A stretch of DNA of 64,000 bases from Ignelater luminosus. Its lineage: Eukaryota > Arthropoda > Insecta > Coleoptera > Elateridae. Location of the stretch: positions 1-64,000 of the forward strand of contig VTPC01000032.1 of assembly GCA_011009095.1 (NCBI GenBank). The letters run 5' to 3'. Position numbers and translations under genes: made by a program. Under the pieces are notes generated by a model. That model saw only the letters and a list, made by a program, of their open reading frames with translations. It searched no databases and was not told the DNA's origin. Below, in pieces: positions 34,976-47,800 of this stretch (its first letter is position 1; every line of letters begins with the position of its first letter).

Positions 34976-37784
34976 ATATTAGTTATATACCTTTAATTAC
35001 CTACAACAGTTGCAAATTAGCAAAGAAATTACCGCAGAGCATTGCTGAATGAATGTTGTAAGATTCTGGAAGATTGTGAAACTTGCGAGGAGAATCAATT
35101 AAGCAGCCTCTGACAGAAGGTATATCTTTCTGCTTAAAACAGGCCCTTGTGTATTGCTGCCTTGACTAAACTGATATATTTACAAAAAGCAAAGGTAAAT
35201 GGCGGGAAAGCAACAGCAAAACCTACATTGGTTCGCTGCAAATTAAATTCATCTTATTGTTAGTCATGTCCGGGTTCACTTAAGTGCACCCCCCCTGTAA
35301 TAAATCTTACCGGTGTCCATGCTGTTACCCTAATATTTCCTTTTGTATTACACTTATAAGTTGCTGAATTTAAATATTTATTTTCTTGCGATCCTAAATT
35401 TTGGTAATTAATGTTAATGGTATAAACATAAAATAACATATTTTTGTACAATATTCTTTAGTAAGTGAACCTAAAACTTATAAAGAGAGTAAACGTATTT
35501 TTCCAATAAAAGCGAAAAGGGAAAATCGTGATTCGAAGTTTTTATTGTTACAATAATTTTTTCTTTAGTTTATATTTGCGGTATTATTACTAAAATGTTT
35601 TCTCTCTACTGTTTATTTTATTATGTGGAAATCTCCTGTAAGCTACGATTACAAGAATTTAATACTTTTAACCCTTTTCCATTTGATTGTTGTTGTCAAC
35701 TAGAAACGAAAGGCATTTAGCTCCATTTTCAATGATGATATATCACTACCCCTGTTGATATATTTTTGCTAACGGGTGATGATTTTGAGGTTTCATTTGA
35801 CGAGGGCTGAGTCATAGCAGTCATGAGATCAGAGTATGATTACTGACCGCTGAAAGGGTTGCGCGTGTTTGTTTTCCCATGTGTTTACACGGGGGGAAGC
35901 TTCTCTAAACGACAGAAATGATCAATAATAGCCGATCTCCGAACAATCTGCTGCCGTAACTAAATCCTAGAGATTAGCGAATAGACACGTACTCTGCCCA
36001 CCACAGCATTTGCTGCACGATCGCTCACTACATGGTTCCGTTCATTAAAACTTTTGCTGGAATGCTATATATATATAAAGATATATATATATATATATAA
36101 AAAAATCCATCTTGACCTTTAACCCTCATCGTATTTCTGTTTCAGTAACTTTTACTGATAAGAGCATTACATCTTTACGAACTTGTTTCGTGTACTCTCA
36201 ACTTTTATACGTCGTAGTTACAAGCTTTAGGGATACCGCAATTTTTTACAGATTAAAAAAATTGTGAAAGTAGCACATATTTCTTATAAAGTATTAAAAA
36301 CTTCAAATTTGTCAAAGTTATAATTTATATTAAATTTCAAGTACATCTATAATAAATTGAATTTTAAGTTTTCTCGTTCGAGATTCTTATTTAATGCGAT
36401 GATATCGTTAATTTGTATAAAAGCTACCTCTTTTGGAGATCAATTGATTGCTGTTTTTCTTTCTTTAATATAATTTTTATGGCTTCTAAATAAAGATGGA
36501 AATTCTTAAATATATTAGAGCGACATATCCCGGTCCTTTTTAGGCTTAGTTAATTCGATATCCGGTGATTGTCTATTAGCTTTAGCAGACGTCCAGGAAG
36601 CGGTACTAAGCTCGTCATAAAACCAAGAAGAGACGAATTTTTTATTATTTGCTATTGTCTGCCAGTTATTAAATGCATTACATAAGGCAACAGGTACTTT
36701 AATCTCAGATTAAACAGACAGAAGCCAACTAAGATAAGTTAATCTGATATCAAGGCAGTCAGAAGACTACCGCAGAGCAGAACTCAACAAAATTTCAAAT
36801 TGGTATGCATTTGCGATCGTATGAATCTTCCGATGAGTTTTGCTCTGTTTAAATAGTGATAGCAAACATATTAGATCATGGAAAAATCGTAAGCACAAAA
36901 ATCTATCCCCTAATATGTTCAACGTGGTGGTGCGGTTGTGGTTTGGACGAGAAGTATGTATGGATTCCGCACAGAACCTCATTTTTTCAAGGTTTTGTGA
37001 ATGGTCGTATTTGTAGCGACCACATTATTCGCCAGTATGGGTCTCAATCTTATGAGTGTCAATGCCCGATCTTAATCTGCTCAAAATGTATTAAATGGAT
37101 TGCGAAATTTACAAATATCTTGCCTTCCGCTGCTTGCTGTTTCCCCTAATCGTAGTCTCATAAAACACGAATAAAACAACCTGCAAAGAAGGTTGAATCA
37201 AAATATGCTTCATCCAGAATCTTTGAAACAGAACATAAAAGCGATACAGTCATTTTATATGCCTGAACGTTATACGATTTTAAAATCTTATAAACCATTG
37301 CTTGCTCTAAATAAAAATTTATTTGTGCAAGAACATATATAGTGAACTATGAAGTAGTTTGATTTTATTTTCCTTAATATATTTATGCCTAAAGTACAAG
37401 AATATCCTGCTTGATAGAAGGTTGGCGGTGCCTCTATTCCGTTATTGATATGTCGCTACTAAAACGCTGAAGTTTGTTGACTTATTTGCTACGCCTACAG
37501 TTCGTTGGTGGATTCCATTAAAGAAGTACCTCTGTAACAGCTGTTGTACAATTAGTCTTACACCTTACACACTCTTACACCAACGAAATAATACTGCGCG
37601 TAATAGAATTGAACTTCAAGTCCTCTTTGTTCTAGATATATTTCACAGTTCTTTTCTCTTCAGCTGTCTCGTCAAGTCATTGGTATCTAGAAATGTCTCT
37701 GCATTTGTGTGATCCAGTAGTCAGTCTGTCTTCATGTTTTTTGATTTTTTTAACTGATTGAAGATAAACTTAAGGCGACTTAAA
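34976..37784. other. No gene recognised; holds a (TA)n tract
   Basis: About 2.8 kb. A 97-codon plus frame at 36856-37149 is Cys-rich (WWCGCG, YECQCPILICSKCIKW), overlapped by a 71-codon minus frame; I see neither splice sites nor a known zinc-finger spacing, so I do not call it. The rest is A/T-rich with nothing to report. Confidence 0.4.
36066..36099. repeat. (TA)n microsatellite
   Basis: Two TA runs separated by AAG. Unstable A/T simple sequence without further meaning that I can see. Confidence 0.85.
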
Positions 37785-38985
37785 AAATCCAGTAACTTCT
37801 TGATTGATCCAAAAAGCCCTAACGGGTCAAGAGTCCCGACGAGCCTAACAGGCTCCAACGGCTCGAAAAGCTTGATAAACCGGAACGACTCTACAGGAAC
37901 TAACGACGTAAAAACAGGGTTCGGATTCTATATACCAAATCAAAATTCCTGACTCCGAAAAAGTCTAATAAATTTTTAAACTGAGGCCCGGCCTGACCTG
38001 CCTCCGGGCTTTGGGCCGTGCCACACAACGTTACGATCAAGAAACCCGTCTTATGGTACAGTACGTGAATCCTTCTCTTCGGTCGGGTATGAAAATAATG
38101 CTTCTCCAGGTCTGTACGAAATGAATGCCTCTTCGAACCAAACGAAAATCCTCAGGTGCGGTTCGGTATGAAAATAGCCCGTTCAAGTCAGTACAAAAAT
38201 GTCCGCTTCATATCAGTACAAAAATAACAGTCGAAAAAGCCTAACAAACCCGAGAGTTTCAAAAAAGCCCGAGAGGGCCTACAAAACACAAAAAGCTCAA
38301 GAGAACCAATACAGCCTGACAGACCCGAAAGGTCCGAAAAGCTTGATAATCCTGAACGACTCAAGAGATGCTATCGGACCAACAGGTTCGAGAAGCCAAA
38401 ACAGTCCGACGGACCCGTCGAGCCCAAAAGATCCGAACAGCCCGACAGGCCCAAACGGCTTGACAGGGCCCAAAGACTCGAACGAGCCGATAAGCCCGAG
38501 AGACACGAACAGCCTGACAGTTCCAATCTGCCCGACAGACCCAAACGAGCCGATATTCCTGGGAGACCTGAACAGCGCGGCAGGTTTAAACTACCCTAGA
38601 ATCTCAAATCTGATAGGATTCACAGACTTCGAACGAGCCGACAGGCCCAAACGACTTGACAGGACCCCAAAAACTCAAACGAACCTATGGGCCCGAGAGA
38701 CCCAAACAATCCGACAGATCCAAACGAGCCGATAGGCTCGAGAGACCTGAAGAGCGCGACAGGCCCGAATTACTCGAGAATCCCAAACGGCCTGATAGGG
38801 TACACAGACTCAAATGGGCCAACAGATCCAAGAGATCCGAATAGTCAGACAGACACGAACGGCTTGAGAGGGCCGACAGGCCCGAAAGATTTGAACAGCC
38901 CGACAGGCCCGAACGGCCTACATGACCGGATTTGAAAGGCCCGATAAATGTTTAAACTGAGACCCGGCCTGACCCGAAAACTAGA
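37785..38985. repeat. GC-rich 9-bp-periodic minisatellite, two blocks
   Basis: Units such as GACAGGCCC, GAACGGCCT and GAACAGCCC follow one another at 9-base steps, clearest at 38390-38540 and 38850-38930. A longer unit of about 179 bases is visible: CAAACGAGCCGATA and GAGACCTGAA(C/G)AGCGCG recur at 38541/38720 and 38561/38740. Two blocks (about 37785-37960 and 38225-38945) each end in TTTAAACTGAG followed by CCCGGCCTGACC (near 37977 and 38949). This suggests a duplication of a whole repeat element. Because the period is a multiple of three, several frames are open (for example 38199-38735, 178 codons of Pro/Asn/Ser/Gly/Asp repeats such as SPTGPNGLTGPKDSNEP). I read these as a by-product, not a gene. 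GC content is far above the surroundings. Confidence 0.85.
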
Positions 38986-39249
38986 AAACTCGACTTGTGC
39001 AGGCTTCTATACTATGTTGTAATTTATGAAACTTTGTTATAGTGAACGATCGTTTACAACGAACAAAAGCTTTGCAATTTTTCAGTTCCTTATAACAGAG
39101 TTATACTGTATTTTGATCTCTGGCAATCTAGTGAGCATCTAGGTACTTCGTTTTGGAAACGTTTAATTATTTTAATGTTGGGGTCAGTAGCAGCAGCATC
39201 AGTGTCTGAAGATTCTAGATTAGCCCTTGATGTCAGATTTTGTCAAAAG
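38986..39249. other. No recognisable feature
   Basis: Short spacer between the minisatellite and the Jockey-like LINE. Confidence 0.4.
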
Positions 39250-40470
39250 TTCTTTTAGTATCAAAGAACAGGGTTTCGCATATTTATTTTTTTTCTCTAC
39301 ACGTTGGTAATTTTATGAACCTGGTCTAGGATGGAATGCTTCTGACAGAATCCAGACTGATGGTTTGAAATCAGTTCTTTATCCTCAACAATGTTTTTTA
39401 TTGCTTTTAGCAGCAATCTTTTAAAAAGCTTAGAGATTATTGTCACTTCATTTGAATTTTTTCTAACTTTGGGATCAACTTCATGGATGTCTTCACCAGT
39501 TTTCCACCTTAGTCTACAATAAATGCTGCTCTTATAAGGTGAGTAAGCTTGGTAATTATTCAGTCGCAACCCAGGGGTTTTCTTGAGTTTAGCTTTTATT
39601 TTCTCCGCCACTTCTTTTGAAGTATCTAATGCAATATCTCAATTTTCGATTTTTATGTGATCGTTTATGTGATCTGTTCACTTCAGCTTTGTGCTTGCCA
39701 TTCTTAGCCCAAGTTTCATCTACTTTTCGTTTTGATTTGGTTTTTGATTCTTTAATTTCCTTAAGTTGTCCAACACGTTTTTATTGTGTGGGGTTCTTTT
39801 TTGACGTCTGGATATACTCTTTTCGTTAGCCAGATCTTTGATTTCTCAAGGAGATAGAATCCCTCTGGTCCTTTTTTTCACCGTTGCGTTGTATTGTTCC
39901 AAAGCAGCTTGCTGTATGCCAATTATCACTTTTTTTTGCTTATGGTGTATCATGCATCAGTAAGTTTTGTTTCTGAGGCTTTTTCAATCTGTCAGAGAAG
40001 GAGTTAATTTGTTTGTAACAGTATGCTCAGTTAACTTTGGTATTATTGACTAATGATCGAAATGAAAATAGAATCTTTAAGTCTCATTTATTGCTGGATG
40101 TATTTCCAACTATAAAAAAGTCAGCAGGTGTGGATTCAAGCGTTTCCATTTCTCACTTTGTTATGATGACTTTTGACCTTCAGCTGAAGTTTCTTGCGTT
40201 GATTATAAATCTTGTCTCTAAGCTCATTTTAATAAGTTTTTGATATTTCTCTTTCTTTAAATTGTTTGGATGGTATGTACGTAAATGTGTATTTTGTGCT
40301 TCTTTCATTTAAATATCAATTTCATTACAATGTTTTTCATTGAATTGTCAGGGTTGGTACACAACAGTGTAACTTCTGAATGTAGCATAGTCTTGTTTTG
40401 TTAGGCGCCTTTTAGAAATGAGGAGCACGTCCAGTAAGGCCTGAATTTTCTGTCTGTAATTTAGAATGCC
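39250..40470 (-). mobile_element. Decayed Jockey-like LINE, endonuclease to early RT
   Basis: On the minus strand an endonuclease start is seen at about 40450-40350 (KIQALLDVLLIS, then SYTVVYQP after frame changes; relatives read DILLISETH and GY.VY). The linker is at 40000-39850 (ALEQYNATVKKRTRGILSP and EIKDLANEKSISRRQ). The RT begins at 39611 (VAEKIKAKLKKTPG), passes IISKLFKRLLLKAIKNI and ELISNHQSGFCQKHSI at about 39435-39330, and stops near 39250 before motif A. The 3' two thirds of the RT are absent. No target duplication or tail was found. There are many stops and the copy is old. Confidence 0.8.
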
Positions 40471-40549
40471 ATTAGCATTGCATTCTAGTGTCTGTGTGTC
40501 TGTTTCTCATACTCATAATTTTTCCTTATAGGACTTGTTGCTCCACTGT

Positions 40550-40551
<2 letters not shown>

Positions 40552-40596
<45 letters not shown>
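40552..40596. repeat. (CT)n microsatellite, 45 bases
   Basis: Perfect CT run, then CTTTCTTTC. It lies upstream of the LINE's endonuclease start. Long pure dinucleotide runs usually vary in length within a species. Confidence 0.97.
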
Positions 40597-40602
<6 letters not shown>

Positions 40603-41590
40603 CTAGCTTAGTTACTCGAGCTGAGAGTGCTTTTGTAATCTTGCTCTGTTTTGTTTTGTTTGTACTCTTCTGTTGTTTGTTGTTCATACTTCTCTGAAAG
40701 TTGTTGGTGAAACTTCTGGTCTTGCAACACATGATGTTTCTTTCCTGTGCGTCTTTTGTCACTTAATAACCTGTATAGTTCACAGAATGTTGTAGATCAG
40801 ATGTTCGATCGGGCCACGTAGCGCCGTATAACACACATGCAACTGGACCTACATCAAATTCTTGCTTTTTTCTGGACTAGATAGTAGTTTGCACGCCGTG
40901 GTCTTGTCTCTATCGGCTTTTTGCAATTTTCAATGCAACGATTTCGAGCATTTAGGATCTAGTTTAGAAAATCCTTGGGTGTGTTCAAACTGTTGACTGA
41001 AATTTTTTGCACTGAACACCCAAAAAAGAGTATTGAAAAGTGAATGTGTGGAAAAAATCAGTTGAATTAATAAAGCTAGAAAAAGATACTTATAAAGTCA
41101 CTTTAATTAATCGCTGTACAATGCGATTATCTAGAAACAGAAACACAGCAAACAATCAAGTCATGCTTATCAAGCTAATTTCTTTCTGTAGCATTCTATA
41201 CTTGAGCAGTAAGAAACTTGAAAGACGTAGTAAGCGTTGTGTATAAAATAATCAATTCCAAAACAACCTGACAATGTTTCTATAATTTGCAATATTTAAA
41301 AGTACAACAAGAAGCCATTGAGAATATCATAAGAATGGGCCAGAGCAGAGAAGAATACGAAATTCTTGTAAACAAGGTTTGATGTTTAAATCTGGATGAT
41401 AACACTTCAGAATAGGGAAACAGCGTGCAGTAAACACTGAAAAAATCTACAAAAACCTACACGCCAGAAATTTTATTTTTCAACAATAAAAACTTTTTTA
41501 TAAAACTTACGCGTATGTTAACTCGTTATAAAAATCTAAAATGTACGCAAAGTATTTTTATAATTCAAGATTGGTTTATTTTTGTTTCAG
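40597..41590. other. Probable intron upstream of the exon at 41591
   Basis: A/T-rich with scattered short frames and no motif. It ends in the pyrimidine-rich acceptor TTTTTGTTTCAG just before 41591. A weak resemblance of 41040-41250 to nothing in particular is left uncalled. Confidence 0.45.
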
Positions 41591-41800
41591 ATGGGTTGGT
41601 GATGGACAAAAGCAGTGGTACACTAGGACGGCGTGGGCTAAAAGGTGCCATTGGAAGTGCGGGAATGCGAAGACAGCGTAGTCTAGAATGGAGAAATGAA
41701 AGAGGTTACAGTTCGAGTGAGGAAGAGATACCTCCAAGACCCACCGTAGACAGTCATGTATTTGCCTCTTTACTTGCTCAAGCCCAGCAAGAATATTCAA
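41591..41800 (+). CDS. Internal coding exon of an unidentified host gene (70 codons, phase 1/1)
   Basis: A frame is bounded by an acceptor (TTTGTTTCAG, ending 41590) and a strong donor (GTAAGTAT from 41801). Its 210 bases start with the last two bases of a codon and end with the first base of the next, so both flanking introns are phase 1 and the exon can be skipped without shifting the frame. The peptide runs DGLVMDKSSGTLGRRGLKG, then GMRRQRSLEWRNERGYSS, SEEEIPPRPTVDSH and VFASLLAQAQQEYS. It is basic and Ser-rich in its first half with a possible phosphosite (RRQRSLE), then acidic, then a short helix-like end. This reads like a disordered linker of a signalling or cytoskeletal protein. I do not recognise the gene. 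The frame also continues openly upstream into the intron, but that part looks non-coding. No partner exon was found nearby, as expected for long introns. Confidence 0.65.
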
Positions 41801-44800
41801 GTAAGTATAGAAATCGTTGATAATAATTTTTCCAAGATAACCTTAACATTCAACAAGAAGCGTAATGTCAGATATGTGAAAATAAAGATTTTCAAACTCT
41901 ACTAGACTGAAAAAAAAATATTCTGAAAAATCCCTTGAGATGTTAAAATCATGAATTCTATTTCTCGTTGTGGTTTCTCGACTGTAGATTTCAAATACTT
42001 CTTGACGTACTATTTGCTTTTTTATTCCAACAAGTCTTTCATTTTCAATATTGAGATATATACTTTTATTGTTTAAGTTTTGCATAAACGAAACAAATAC
42101 GATCGGCTGAGAATGCAAGTTGCTTGAACTTTTTGAATTGAATACATTTCCAGTAGCTAATCAAGGGTCTAGCAACAAGTGGTATCATTAGACAACAACT
42201 GAGTCAAATTGCGGACCCAGACGTCATACATTCAATGGCCAGTGGATTTAGTTCTCTATTTACATTCGTATCTGAACATACCGTTTGCGCTCCGAATGCC
42301 AATTATCAGTCGGGCTGTAATAATTGCATGGTAAATTGATTCCACGTGTGAATTCTGATACGAGCTTTACACGGCCTGTCACTCGGCGCTAATAGGACTC
42401 CGCCATGTTGATTACCATCATGAATGCGTTACAACCCTAGATAATTACGATTACGTTTCAAATGAGGGTACTTTTACAATTCTAATTCATAATTGCGTTC
42501 AACAACAACGCTGTCTCTAATGATCGTGATTAATCGTTTTTTTTGTGTCGGTCTTATTGGAATTTTTTTTATTTATTTTCGGCGTAAATTAAAAATTTTA
42601 AACAATAAATTCGAGGGTACGTTAATAAATTGCGTTCCACCGACATTATACACCTTGGTTATTAATCAGATTACGCTTGTGGCTCAGAAGTAAATGTAGC
42701 TAAGGCGTTTCAATCGAAATTGTAATGGATTTCCAGTGCCATATAATCAAAGCGCGATTAAAGCTGTAATTATTGTTTATAGACTTAATAGAGTGCTATT
42801 AGATAAAGCTATACGGATAATTAAAGTAAGAATCGGAATCGGGGGCTAAAACTTAAACTCGCATTAAGAGGGTGAGTGATTGGAAAGGGTGGGTGGCCTG
42901 GAAGGAATTGAGTGGAGGGAGTTATTGCTTTTATTACCAACAGAGAACAACTATCTATCAATCAAATTGCGCAAGTTTTCCAGGGAAGTACGTGTGTGGA
43001 AGAAAAAATAAACCTAAACTTGCGATAATTTCTTTTGTTTTGTTTTTCCGAAAAAACTTTTCTTCGAACATTAAAGACAATAATCAATTACCAGAATGGC
43101 TTCTAACAGTCATGTTTATTTTGATTTGTCATTCAGTATTGGATTAATTGATTTATTGGCATTTCCAGTTAGTAAAAGAATCAGAAATAAATTTCGCGGT
43201 TCACGATTATAGCGTACGGAAAATATTGGAAACGATTTTGATGCGGAAGCCAGAGAGGTGGTTTGTGGATCGTTTCCCCTGCTTTCGATATAAATAAGTG
43301 AAACATCATCAGAAATAAACCGATAGGTTGTAATTCCCGAGAAACAAAACAACTGTAATAACATCCAACATTGGATTCCCCAGAGAGTAGTTCGATCAGG
43401 GATGTGGTTTTTCCGAACACAAATCGGGTACGTGACACGTGGGCACGTGGACCGTGGCCGGGTGTCGACACCGGAACCTCATCCATCACTAGACACTCTT
43501 AGCCCACACTCTACTCTTATACATTTCAGTAAACGCGCTCTTATTCCAGCTCGTATTACATGTATAGAGCTTTCAGGCTAAATAAAAAAATGAAAGCTTT
43601 GTGTTTGATGTTGTTAAGCAAGTTTTATTGAGTAGAAGGGTTTTTTATCAGAATAATTTTTAGACAAAAATAGAATTCGTGTAAGTGAAAATGCTTCGAG
43701 CTACCCTTATCTAATTATTCACCCTCCAAGATATTTATTTTGGGACCCCACATGACAACCCTTCTTACTGCTTTTACGTTTCACGCAACAAGTTTAAGAT
43801 GTGGGCACCAGAAGCTGCTTCCCTTTTTAGATAAGATGATGAAGAACGATGACACGCTTTAATTTGAAAATACTACAAGAATGCTAGGATATTCCATAAC
43901 ACCGAAAAAAATAAATCTTTCTATAAAAAAAAGAACTTCCAGTGTAGAGATAAGATTAATGGAAATGATAACTTGTGTAGTATATGAATACCAAATTTTA
44001 AAATTGGGGATTTAAAAAGTTGAATGAAGATTTATTGTAAAGGTAATCGACCTAAAAATTCTGCATTTTATAAAAAAATACAGCTGTAGAACGGAAGTCC
44101 TTTTAATGGAACTTAAAACGCTTTAATTTTCGGTGAAATACTTGGGAAAGTTTTTAATTTATGCTTGGGCGCGTTTGAAAAGAGGCTTTTTCAAAACATC
44201 ACAAGTTTCCGGGAATTACATAAAGCCGTAACCGGATTTGGAATTTGGGCGTCGAACAAGAGAGAGAGAGAAGGAGAAATAAAAAGAGAGCTTCTCTCAA
44301 AGACACTTTTAATTAAGTATCACGGACCCCAGGTATTCGGATAAGGCTTCCTCAATCAATCAGACCGATCTCGATTCCGGCTGAATTCAGCCAGCCACCC
44401 TCTTCACATAACAAAACTCGCTCTTTTGACCCGTCCCTGCGAACACCTACAAGTCACCCCCTCGCGAATTGTCCAGCGCGTGTATCCATGGAGATATCCC
44501 TGTTGCGCGGCGACCGGTGACGACGATGCTTGTTGCTCCTTTCCAACCGATGGCACGAGGATGAGCTCCAGATTGATAGACTATTGTTGGGATTTGTAAA
44601 AGAGCGCCTCTAGTTCTGGTGATGTATTGTTTTCTTGTCGGATGACGATGCGATGCGGGGGCGATCGGGCGTCGCGTTATGAAATGGACGAGTTAGGGTG
44701 AACTGTCTTCCTAGACGCGGCCCATCGGGAACACTTTAGTAATTGGAAATGTGCTGAACCGGAATAAAATATATAAGAAACTTCACCGCCTGTCTGATCA

Positions 44801-47800
44801 TCGAACATGTGATTCTGAACTCAATATATACGCATGTTTCAGGGAAGAGTAGCAAGAGTGATATGAAAGCTGCTGGGCTTGATGTGGCTTAATGCGGTTC
44901 CACATCCGCCAAGCGGTATTGATATCTTATAAAGCTGCCATCTCCAATAAACCATGTCGAAGATGAAACATCGCGCGTGATAAATGACCGATCGAACACC
45001 GAGCGGTAAACACTGTCCTTCATTTAGGTCTTACAAAAACTAATGACTCCGAGAATTACAAAGAATACGTCAAGAGAATTCCAAAGATATCGGGTGCGTT
45101 TTTGCGGCAGTAACGCCCCGCAGCCCATCAATAACAACCAACACATCGATTTCGGATTATAATAATGTATAATTCGATAATCTATATTCCACGTTACATG
45201 CTGATATGGTAATAATATCAAAATGACATTATGGGCAAACGTGCGTCGACTGCGAGCGAATACGCGATGAGTAATCTTTGTTGCGGCAATGTCAGACTCG
45301 TGCAGAGAGGGATAAAGAACCCGCTGGGGGGTTGTGTGTCCGCCGCGGGCGCGTGGGTTATACAAGCCCGGATATATCCGCCTATCCATTCTCGACACAA
45401 AAGTAACTTCGTGCATATAAATCAACGTCATTGTGTAGACGGGGAGATCATCAAAACTGCAGCGAGCCGCATTTCAATCTGACGACTACAACTCACTTTC
45501 CTCCTTAAGGAAAGGAGGTAGCTAATGTAAGCCGGACAGCTAATCCACGACTCGAGGTAAAGTATTAAGCTGATCCGCGACGATGTCTAACATAATACCC
45601 ACATCCACAGGCTCAACGTCGACAAGGTTCGCACAACCCTCCTCCTACAGGTTTAGCTCTTAGCGTTACAAAACCAATTACTGTTTCCTTTCTGCGATAT
45701 TTATGTATCTGATAGCGCGATTCATGGACATCTTGCACGGAATGCCAACCAAATCTGTTTTCCAGGTGCAAGAAACTACTTCCACAGTTCGACGCCTTTA
45801 CTGAAACAAAACCTAAAATCGATCGAATAACGTTTGGGAAATAGCGAAAGTTCTCTGATATAAGGTATAATTTGCTTGCGTATAATAAGAATTATAATAA
45901 AATTCTAATTTGCCTTGTCGGTATTTTTAAAATGCAATTCGTAACAAGATAACTTTCTTTAATAATAATGGGAGCATATTTTATATCGTTAAGAAAGAAT
46001 TTCTAAAAATAGAAATATCATTAACTTAACTTATTTTTAAGCATATTTCGTTCTACTCGCTGAAACGCCTAAGGTTAACAAAGAGAACTTCCAAAGTAAT
46101 ATTTGTTTGCAGGGCAATTATTTACTTACAATTGCCTACATACAATTAATTTAATTACTAACAATAAGTAAAATAAACTGGAGCAAAATTAATTCTAAGA
46201 CACAACGTTTTTTTATCCTATATTTAGGTAAAAGTTAATTTGATATCTAAATTTAGCGTGGCGATGTCTCAATAAACGAAATTAGGAGGGACTTCATATA
46301 AGAAATTTAATGCACTGCTAAAATATTTATTTGCAAGGCCTTCTAAAACAGGCCCTCAGTTTTAATTGCAGCAGTAATTATTAACTTAAATTGCCGCTTT
46401 TAGCAATTTACGTAAAATTTGTAACACATACAAAGATTTTCCTAAATTGGACATAAAAGCCCGGTGATTTAATGCTAATCTAATTTTTAAAATAAAACAA
46501 AAGAAAATACTACCCGCTACTTTTTCATTTTTATAATTTTGTGGTGGATGTACAGGATACTTCAAATCGTTTTTAAATGATTGTTGTTCATAAAACAGAT
46601 TTCACGCATTTGCTTTATATCAAAATCTTAATCTAAATTCTACTCCAAATCTTTAATTTGCATTTAGCTACTTCATGTATCGAATGATCCAAAATGATTG
46701 ATGGATGACGGTTTAAATTTCCTTGCAAGACAAAAATATTTTAAAACTTGGTAGCACTACATCCTTGATTTAGCCCTCGAATACGAGAACAAATTAGCAA
46801 TTTGCACGGGGTAGGCGACATCTGTTGGAAAATGCTGGGTACTGAAGAATAACAACAACGGTGAATCATATTGTTAGAAGCAGTCAAGAAATTACAGTCA
46901 TCAGATCTGGAGATTTATTGCTAATTTTGGCAACGCTGTTTGAACCTTTGTTCACTATTTTTCTTAAATTTAACGTCATCTGTTGATTGATAAAAATCGA
47001 GAATTGACAACACCTACAATTCTGGCTCATTACATAAGTGACACCACACAAACAACACCGACAACTCTAAGCTGTAAAAATCGCTGAAATGTAGGAAATT
47101 TAGTAATCTTAGAGCACATAGGAATCTTATCTAAAAATATTTTAAGTTAATTTCATTGATGTGAAGACAAATTTGCAAAATATTTGGAAAATATTCAACA
47201 AGAAGAGTAACGTCTACTTCACGTGATTTATTAGTCATCAGTTACGTCGCATTCACGTTCGAAAAGACGTCAAAATGTTACAGCTCACACCTGTCATATC
47301 AGGATGTGCAAAAAAACAGCAAAGTATGCCTTTCTTTGGCGTCATATTAAAAAATGAAGTACAATGAATTATCTATAAATAGGTAAGCAAATAAAATAAA
47401 ACAAAATATAGGAGCTTACATTTCTCATTTTAGAATGAAAGTATGTTTAGAAATGTTGACAGAAAATCTCTTTTGAGCTTTCTTCTGTAGCAGCTTACGC
47501 CAGGCGATGTTGCATGGGATGGTGTTAGTGTCCTTTTACTATTTCCCTTTACTTATCTTTGAGTCCCATATCTGAACGCCCTGGCTTAACGTCTGAAGCC
47601 GGCCCTGTGTGTTACCTTGCAACATTCTGAACTGCATAATATTAATCTACTGCTCGGGCTTCCAAGACCTAGTACCCACTGAATAGGTACAGGACATGGT
47701 TGTCATTTTGCACTAGCTGCTCTTCATCGTGAGGTTCAGACAGCTTGATAAGTTTTTCCCAAAGAAAACGCTTATTACTTTATTGATTATGATATCAATA

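Noticed and set aside
35000-35250. Region before 35.25 kb as an integrase-type fragment
   Set aside because: Only isolated Cys-rich words on the plus strand; no ordered motif series.
36856-37149. Cys-rich 97-codon plus frame as a zinc-finger exon
   Set aside because: Cys spacing fits no known finger, no splice sites, and the minus strand is open over part of it.
38199-38735. 178-codon Pro/Gly/Asn/Ser-rich frame resembling a collagen-like protein
   Set aside because: The 9-base period opens several frames on both strands; the amino acid pattern follows from the DNA repeat and no splice sites or promoter are seen.
44470-44500. GTATCCATGGAGATAT resembling an RFX X-box
   Set aside because: Second half-site deviates from consensus and no nearby gene start supports it.
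45024-45482. Overlapping minus (135 codons) and plus (83 codons) frames
   Set aside because: Open on both strands in a GC-richer, CpG-containing stretch, no domain; more likely a composition effect.
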